From positions 992,001 through 1,056,000 of the forward strand of contig NC_008390.1 in NCBI RefSeq assembly GCF_000203915.1: a stretch of 64,000 bases of DNA, given 5' to 3'. The stretch comes from Burkholderia ambifaria AMMD. Its GTDB lineage: Bacteria; Pseudomonadota; Gammaproteobacteria; Burkholderiales; Burkholderiaceae. Numbering within the stretch: position 1 is the stretch's first letter; every line of letters starts with the position of its first letter. This document shows positions 60,216 through 64,000 of this stretch, piece after piece. The notes under the pieces are model-generated. The model did not search any database and had not been told where the DNA came from. It worked only from the letters and a program-made list of their open reading frames with translations. A program made the position numbers and the translations under genes.

Positions 60216-62786
60216 TTACTGATGGCGTCGTTCGTCGTGGCCGCCTGATGGCGGATTGCTCGGGCGCGGCGCCTCGACGTGGGGCGCCGGTTGCGGCCGC
60301 GGTTCCATATGCGGTGCGGGCATCGACGGGCGGGGTTCCATGTGCGGCGCCGGCATCGACTGCCGTGGCTCCATGTGCGGCGCGGGCATCGATGGTCGCG
60401 GCTCCATCCGCGGGGCCTGCGGCTGCGGTCGAGGCATGTCATGCGCCGCGGGCGCGGGCGGGCGGTACTCGTTCACGTGCGGCGGTGCGACTTCGCGGTG
60501 GGGAGCCGGTTGCGCGAATTCGGGGCTCGGCCGCGGCGCCGGCGCAGCGCGCTCCGGACGCGGCTGCGCTGGCTGGGCCGGTGTCGGGAAATCAGGGCGC
60601 GGATGCGGCTGCGGAATCTGCGCGGTCGTGTCGGGCCGCGGTTGCGGCCGCGCGCGCGGCGCTTCCTGATGGCCGCCGGGTTGCGTTCCGGGCGTGCCGT
60701 CCGGATGCGGGACCGCCGCCGCGCTGCGCACGGGCGACAGCGCATTCTGGCCCGCCGCGTGCAGGGCGCTCGGCGGCGTCGGGCGCTGACGCTCCATCGG
60801 CGTGTGCGGCTGCATCCAGACCGGGGCGGGCGCCGCGGCTGCATGCGCGTTGTCGTGCCTGGCCGGCTCGTTGCCGGCCGTCGGTGGGTGCGGGACGCCA
60901 TTACCCGGGCTCAAGGCCTGATGCGCAGCCGAATTGCCCGGCGCTGGTGGCATCGCGCCGTTGGCGAAGCGCGGCGCATTGGGGGCTTGGGCGTTCATTG
61001 GTCGCGCGCCATTCGGCACGACCGGCGTCGGCGCGCCCGGCCGTGCCGCCTGCGTGAGGGCAGGCTGGCCTTCGCGCGGCGCGTGCGCCGGCTGCACGAC
61101 GGGGCCGTGCGGGTTCACGAGCTGAACGTTGCGCATCGCCCACGCACCGGCTTTCGGATTGCCCGGAACACGGACCGGGCGAGCCGTATAGTCGGCCGGC
61201 ACGCTGGTTCTCGCGATCGGCGCGCCCGCACCCGGCACGTGTGCGCCCTGCCGGGCGAGATGGACGGCCGCCTGATCGCGATACGCGGCCGGCACCGCCG
61301 GATTGCGCGTCGCGACGAACGGGTGCTGTCCGACCGCCGCCGGCGGCCGGTAGCCGGCCGTGCGCAATCCGCCGTTCAAGCTCTGGCGTACCGGCGCAAT
61401 GCCGGGCGTGCCCGGCATCACATGCGCGTTGCGCCACTGTTGCGGATCGACGTGCTGCGAGAAGTGCGCGACCGGCTGGCCGTGCACGAATGCGGACGCC
61501 GGCACGGCCGTGATCGCGTGCGGCGCGCGGAAGTTCACGTAGGTCTTGTTGATGTTCGTGATGTTGGTGATGTTCGTCACGTTCACGGTCTTGTTCACCG
61601 TGACGTTGTTCACCACGATATTCCGGTTCACGCGTTCGTAGTAATGCGGGCTCCAGCCGCCCCAGCCGGGATGCCATGCTTCGCCGGGGCCGAGTGCGAA
61701 CCATGCGCAGCCGGCCGCGGCGACGCCGCCGACCGTCAGCGCGACGCTCCAGTCGGGACCGCTGCCGCCGCCCACGAACGCGACCAGCGCCGGTGCATAG
61801 GCGGGCGGCTGGCTGACGGCCACCGGGCCGGGCACCCACGCCCAGCTGTCGTCCACATGGGCCCAGCGGCCGTAGTGGTACGGCGCGAAGCCCCACGGTG
61901 CGTCGTCGACCCAGGTCCAGCCCCACGGCGCCTGCCAGATCCAGTGACCGTCGTGATACGGCGCCCAGTCGGCCGGCGTGTCGTTCGGCACCCAGACCGC
62001 ACCGTAGTTCGGGGTCTCGCGCCACGTCCCGTTCGCGTCGAGATCCTGGTAGCCGGGAATGTCGCGCGACACGTAGCGGGCCGATACCGAGCGCTGCTCG
62101 GCCGCATCGCGGCTGGCGGCCCACTGGTCGAGCGCGTCGGGGGCCGGCGCGGCCGATTGCTGCGCGACCTGCAGGTCGGTGCCGGTGAACACGACCTGCT
62201 GGCCGGGCGACAACGGATACTGCCCGTTGCTGCCGTACACGGTCGCGCTGCCGCGGCGCACGGTCACCGTCGTGCTCGCGCCGTTCGGCGCGACATCGAC
62301 GCGATAGTCGCCGGGGCCCGTGAGGCCGAGCGCGAGATTGGGCGTATCGATTTCGTACGACCCGCCGGGTGGCAGATCGCGCACGTGCGTCGATACGGTG
62401 CCGAGGCCGACCTTCAGTTGCGTCGTGGTGTCGTCGAGGTTCAGCACCGACAGGCTCGTCGATTCGCCGAGTCGCACCGCGGTCGAGCCGATGTGCAGCT
62501 CGGAGCGCGCGCCGGCGTCGTTCCACAGCTGGTCGCCCGTCGTCAGCGGCCGGTTCACGGCGGCGTATGACCATGTATCGCTGCCGGCCGGCTCCGTCGT
62601 CACGGCGCCCGACATGTAGTTGAGCCGGGCGACGCGGCTCGGCGGATCGCCGCCCGGTTGCCGGGCGGCGGCCGCGTACGGCGCGGCCTGTGTCGCTTGC
62701 GCGAATGCGGATGGCAGGGTCGCCAGCGCGGCGAACGCGAGCAGGGTGCAGCGGGCGGTTCGCTTGAGCGTGAACAGGGGAGCCAT
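60216..62786 (-). CDS. FecR-domain and DUF6600-type repeat protein, exported
   Basis: This is an 856-residue protein. The signal peptide (CTLLAFAALATLPSAFA) is followed by a FecR domain (about 50-190; LNYMSGAVTTEPAGSDTWSY, VYGSNGQYPLSPGQQVVF). A Trp/Tyr-rich DUF6600-type region follows (APWGWTWVDDAPWGFAPYHY). A long low-complexity Pro/His/Ala tail ends with an 11-residue repeat MEPRPSMPAPH. It is probably periplasmic or surface-associated; function is unknown. ATG 62786 was chosen for the signal peptide. Family names are from memory. Confidence 0.85.
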   Translation of the reverse strand: MAPLFTLKRTARCTLLAFAALATLPSAFAQATQAAPYAAAARQPGGDPPSRVARLNYMSGAVTTEPAGSDTWSYAAVNRPLTTGDQLWNDAGARSELHIGSTAVRLGESTSLSVLNLDDTTTQLKVGLGTVSTHVRDLPPGGSYEIDTPNLALGLTGPGDYRVDVAPNGASTTVTVRRGSATVYGSNGQYPLSPGQQVVFTGTDLQVAQQSAAPAPDALDQWAASRDAAEQRSVSARYVSRDIPGYQDLDANGTWRETPNYGAVWVPNDTPADWAPYHDGHWIWQAPWGWTWVDDAPWGFAPYHYGRWAHVDDSWAWVPGPVAVSQPPAYAPALVAFVGGGSGPDWSVALTVGGVAAAGCAWFALGPGEAWHPGWGGWSPHYYERVNRNIVVNNVTVNKTVNVTNITNITNINKTYVNFRAPHAITAVPASAFVHGQPVAHFSQHVDPQQWRNAHVMPGTPGIAPVRQSLNGGLRTAGYRPPAAVGQHPFVATRNPAVPAAYRDQAAVHLARQGAHVPGAGAPIARTSVPADYTARPVRVPGNPKAGAWAMRNVQLVNPHGPVVQPAHAPREGQPALTQAARPGAPTPVVPNGARPMNAQAPNAPRFANGAMPPAPGNSAAHQALSPGNGVPHPPTAGNEPARHDNAHAAAAPAPVWMQPHTPMERQRPTPPSALHAAGQNALSPVRSAAAVPHPDGTPGTQPGGHQEAPRARPQPRPDTTAQIPQPHPRPDFPTPAQPAQPRPERAAPAPRPSPEFAQPAPHREVAPPHVNEYRPPAPAAHDMPRPQPQAPRMEPRPSMPAPHMEPRQSMPAPHMEPRPSMPAPHMEPRPQPAPHVEAPRPSNPPSGGHDERRHQ
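60301..60399. repeat. Three tandem 33-bp repeats in the FecR/DUF6600 gene
   Basis: Units at 60301-60333, 60334-60366 and 60367-60399, with a partial fourth, encode the 11-residue repeat near the C-terminus. Copies differ by several bases, so they are not freshly duplicated. Confidence 0.85.
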
Positions 62787-62948
62787 GTTGAGCGTCTTCG
62801 TCGTTATTGCGGCGCGTCGATTCGTGCCGTCGAGTTCACGATATCCGCTCGGCCTGTTTCCGTGCTCGGTGTTTTGTAAGTCGAATGGCACGCGATGTAA
62901 CAAAACCTGTCCGTCGCGCGCCGTTGTCGTCCCGTCGCAATCCGCGTG

Positions 62949-63656
62949 TCAAGCGGACGTAAGCCAGTCGTCGAAAACCTGCCGTCCGGGCACGGTAACC
63001 CGCAGCACGCGCGGCCGCGCCGTGCGTTCGATCCAGCCGTGCGCGCAGAAGCTGTCGAGCAGGGCCGCGCCCAGCGCGCCGCCGAGATGCGCGCGCCGCT
63101 CGCTCCAGTCGAGGCAGCCGCATGCGAAGCGGCGCCGGCGCGTGCGCTGCTGCGCGACGTCGATGCCCCAGCGCGCGAGGGCTTGCGTGCCGAGCTCGGT
63201 GGTCTCGATCGCATCGCCGTCCGCGTGCAGCCAGCCGCGCGCGGTGAGCCCGTCGAAGATGCGGACCGCGAGTTCGCCGGCCATGTGGTCGTAGCAGGTG
63301 CGCGCATAGCGCAGCTCGGCCGGCACGGTGCGCGCCGGCGGCGGCACGGGACGGTTCGGCGCGGCCGCCCGGGCCACGTTCGCGAGCGCTTCGAGCGACG
63401 CCGCGATGTCGGCCGACGCGAGCCGGTAATAGCGGTGCCGGCCGCGCACGTCGAGCGCGAGCAGGCCGCCTTCGGTCAGCCGCGCGAGGTGCGCGCTCGC
63501 CGCGGACGGCGACAGCCCCGCGATCATCGTCAGTTCGCCGGCCGGCCGCGCGCTGCCGTCCATCAGCACCCATAGCATCGCGGCGCGTCCCGGATCGGCG
63601 AGCAGTGCGCCAATCCGGCTCAGGCCCGGAAAGTGGTGGTCGTCTTGATCGGTCAT
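62949..63656 (-). CDS. ArsR-type helix-turn-helix regulator
   Basis: This is a 235-residue protein. The N-terminal winged helix (LADPGRAAMLWVLMDGSARP, LTMIAGLSPSAASAHLARLT) is followed by a dimer wing (LLALDVRGRHRYYRLASADI). An extra C-terminal region carries cysteines (FACGCLDWSERRAHLGGALG) that could bind metal or another ligand. It is longer than typical ArsR (about 110 residues). It is divergent from the small gene at 63833. The target is unknown. Confidence 0.87.
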   Translation of the reverse strand: MTDQDDHHFPGLSRIGALLADPGRAAMLWVLMDGSARPAGELTMIAGLSPSAASAHLARLTEGGLLALDVRGRHRYYRLASADIAASLEALANVARAAAPNRPVPPPARTVPAELRYARTCYDHMAGELAVRIFDGLTARGWLHADGDAIETTELGTQALARWGIDVAQQRTRRRRFACGCLDWSERRAHLGGALGAALLDSFCAHGWIERTARPRVLRVTVPGRQVFDDWLTSA

Positions 63657-63832
63657 CGTCGGGTCTCGTCAGGCGCAATGACAGCAGTGTAGGCGCTGCG
63701 CACATTCGATGTTTCGCGTTCGGATGAAATGTCGGATGCGGCGGGGCGCGCGCAGCCGAGGTCGCCGGCCGCGCACGCGTAGAATGGCCGGACGCGGCGG
63801 CAGTGGGCCGCCGGATGCGACACGATGCAACG

Positions 63833-63973
63833 ATGAAGACGATTTTCTGCCTGTTGGCGGCCGCGCTCCTCTGCGCGGCCTGTGCGCAGGGCGGCGCGGG
63901 CGCCGCCGGCGAGCGGGGCGGCAGCCTCGAGATGTACGGGACGATCGATCAGGGAATCACGGTGCGCCGCTGA
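63833..63973 (+). CDS. Small putative lipoprotein, 46 residues
   Basis: ATG 63833 to TGA 63971-63973. The N-terminus MKTIFCLLAAALLCAACAQG is a lipoprotein-like signal with a candidate cysteine (the lipobox reads CAAC, not ideal). The mature part is very short, ending YGTIDQGITVRR, which resembles small conserved Burkholderia lipoproteins. No function is known. Nothing else is supported in 63657-63832. Confidence 0.65.
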   Translation: MKTIFCLLAAALLCAACAQGGAGAAGERGGSLEMYGTIDQGITVRR

Positions 63974-64000
63974 CGGGCGCCATTTTCCTGTGCCGATGCC

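Noticed and set aside
60279..62570. Plus-strand open frame of 763 codons opposite the FecR/DUF6600 gene
   Set aside because: It is arginine-rich without motifs. The minus frame has a signal peptide and recognisable domains.

Overview
The window reads as part of the main chromosome of a Burkholderia, most likely of the Burkholderia cepacia complex. Core genes have high GC and the third-position bias typical of the genus. The gene order gph-ubiG-ompA / gyrA-serC-pheA-tyrA-aroA-cmk-rpsA-ihfB-lapA-lapB-ugd-hldA-hldD is characteristic of this group, and the tmRNA tag (ANDDTFALAA) is betaproteobacterial. The species assignment is inference; no database was searched.

Region A (1 to about 11,460) is accessory DNA that ends on the right at the 3' end of ssrA (tmRNA). 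A complete P4-type tyrosine integrase (10,058-11,299, minus) lies next to ssrA, with four GGGGGTAT elements at its start codon, so this is one end of an integrated island. The other end lies outside the window. The island is a patchwork. (i) An unfinished membrane-protein gene runs off the left edge. (ii) Phage debris (1,390-3,787) contains a sigma-like gene fused to the tail of a virion-type gene, and a terminase-small-like gene with no large terminase. (iii) A PLD-family protein lies at 4,458-5,798. (iv) A second mobile module has a strongly foldable leader, a PF12834/PF12835-type integrase broken by one in-frame TGA, and an AlpA-type regulator. (v) A three-gene overlapping operon (9,904 to 8,007, minus) encodes a GHKL ATPase, a small STAS-like protein and a one-pass membrane protein. 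Item (v) is my best candidate for an undescribed system, possibly phage defence by partner switching.

Region B (11,463-32,400) is core. It holds tmRNA, phosphoglycolate phosphatase, ubiquinone methyltransferase and OmpA on the minus strand. A long plus-strand run follows: DNA gyrase A, serine and aromatic amino acid synthesis, CMP kinase, ribosomal protein S1, IHF beta, the LapA/LapB LPS-assembly pair, UDP-glucose dehydrogenase, the two heptose genes, a ComEA-like protein and CysM.

Region C (32,400-45,700) holds MltB, an HDAC-like deacetylase, a lipase-like hydrolase, the MetNIQ methionine importer, electron-transfer flavoprotein EtfBA, a divergent dadA/lrp pair, and a radical-SAM gene preceded by a striking LexA-type palindrome.

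Region D (45,700-64,000) holds the rpsP-rimM-trmD-rplS operon, a CoA-type Nudix hydrolase, a CobD-like protein, rsgA with an M48 protease, oligoribonuclease, mog, darP and pmbA. folA and thyA follow, separated by a sigma-54 activator, then a FecR/DUF6600 repeat protein, an ArsR-type regulator and a 46-residue putative lipoprotein. I saw no CRISPR array, rRNA gene, tRNA gene or complete insertion sequence.
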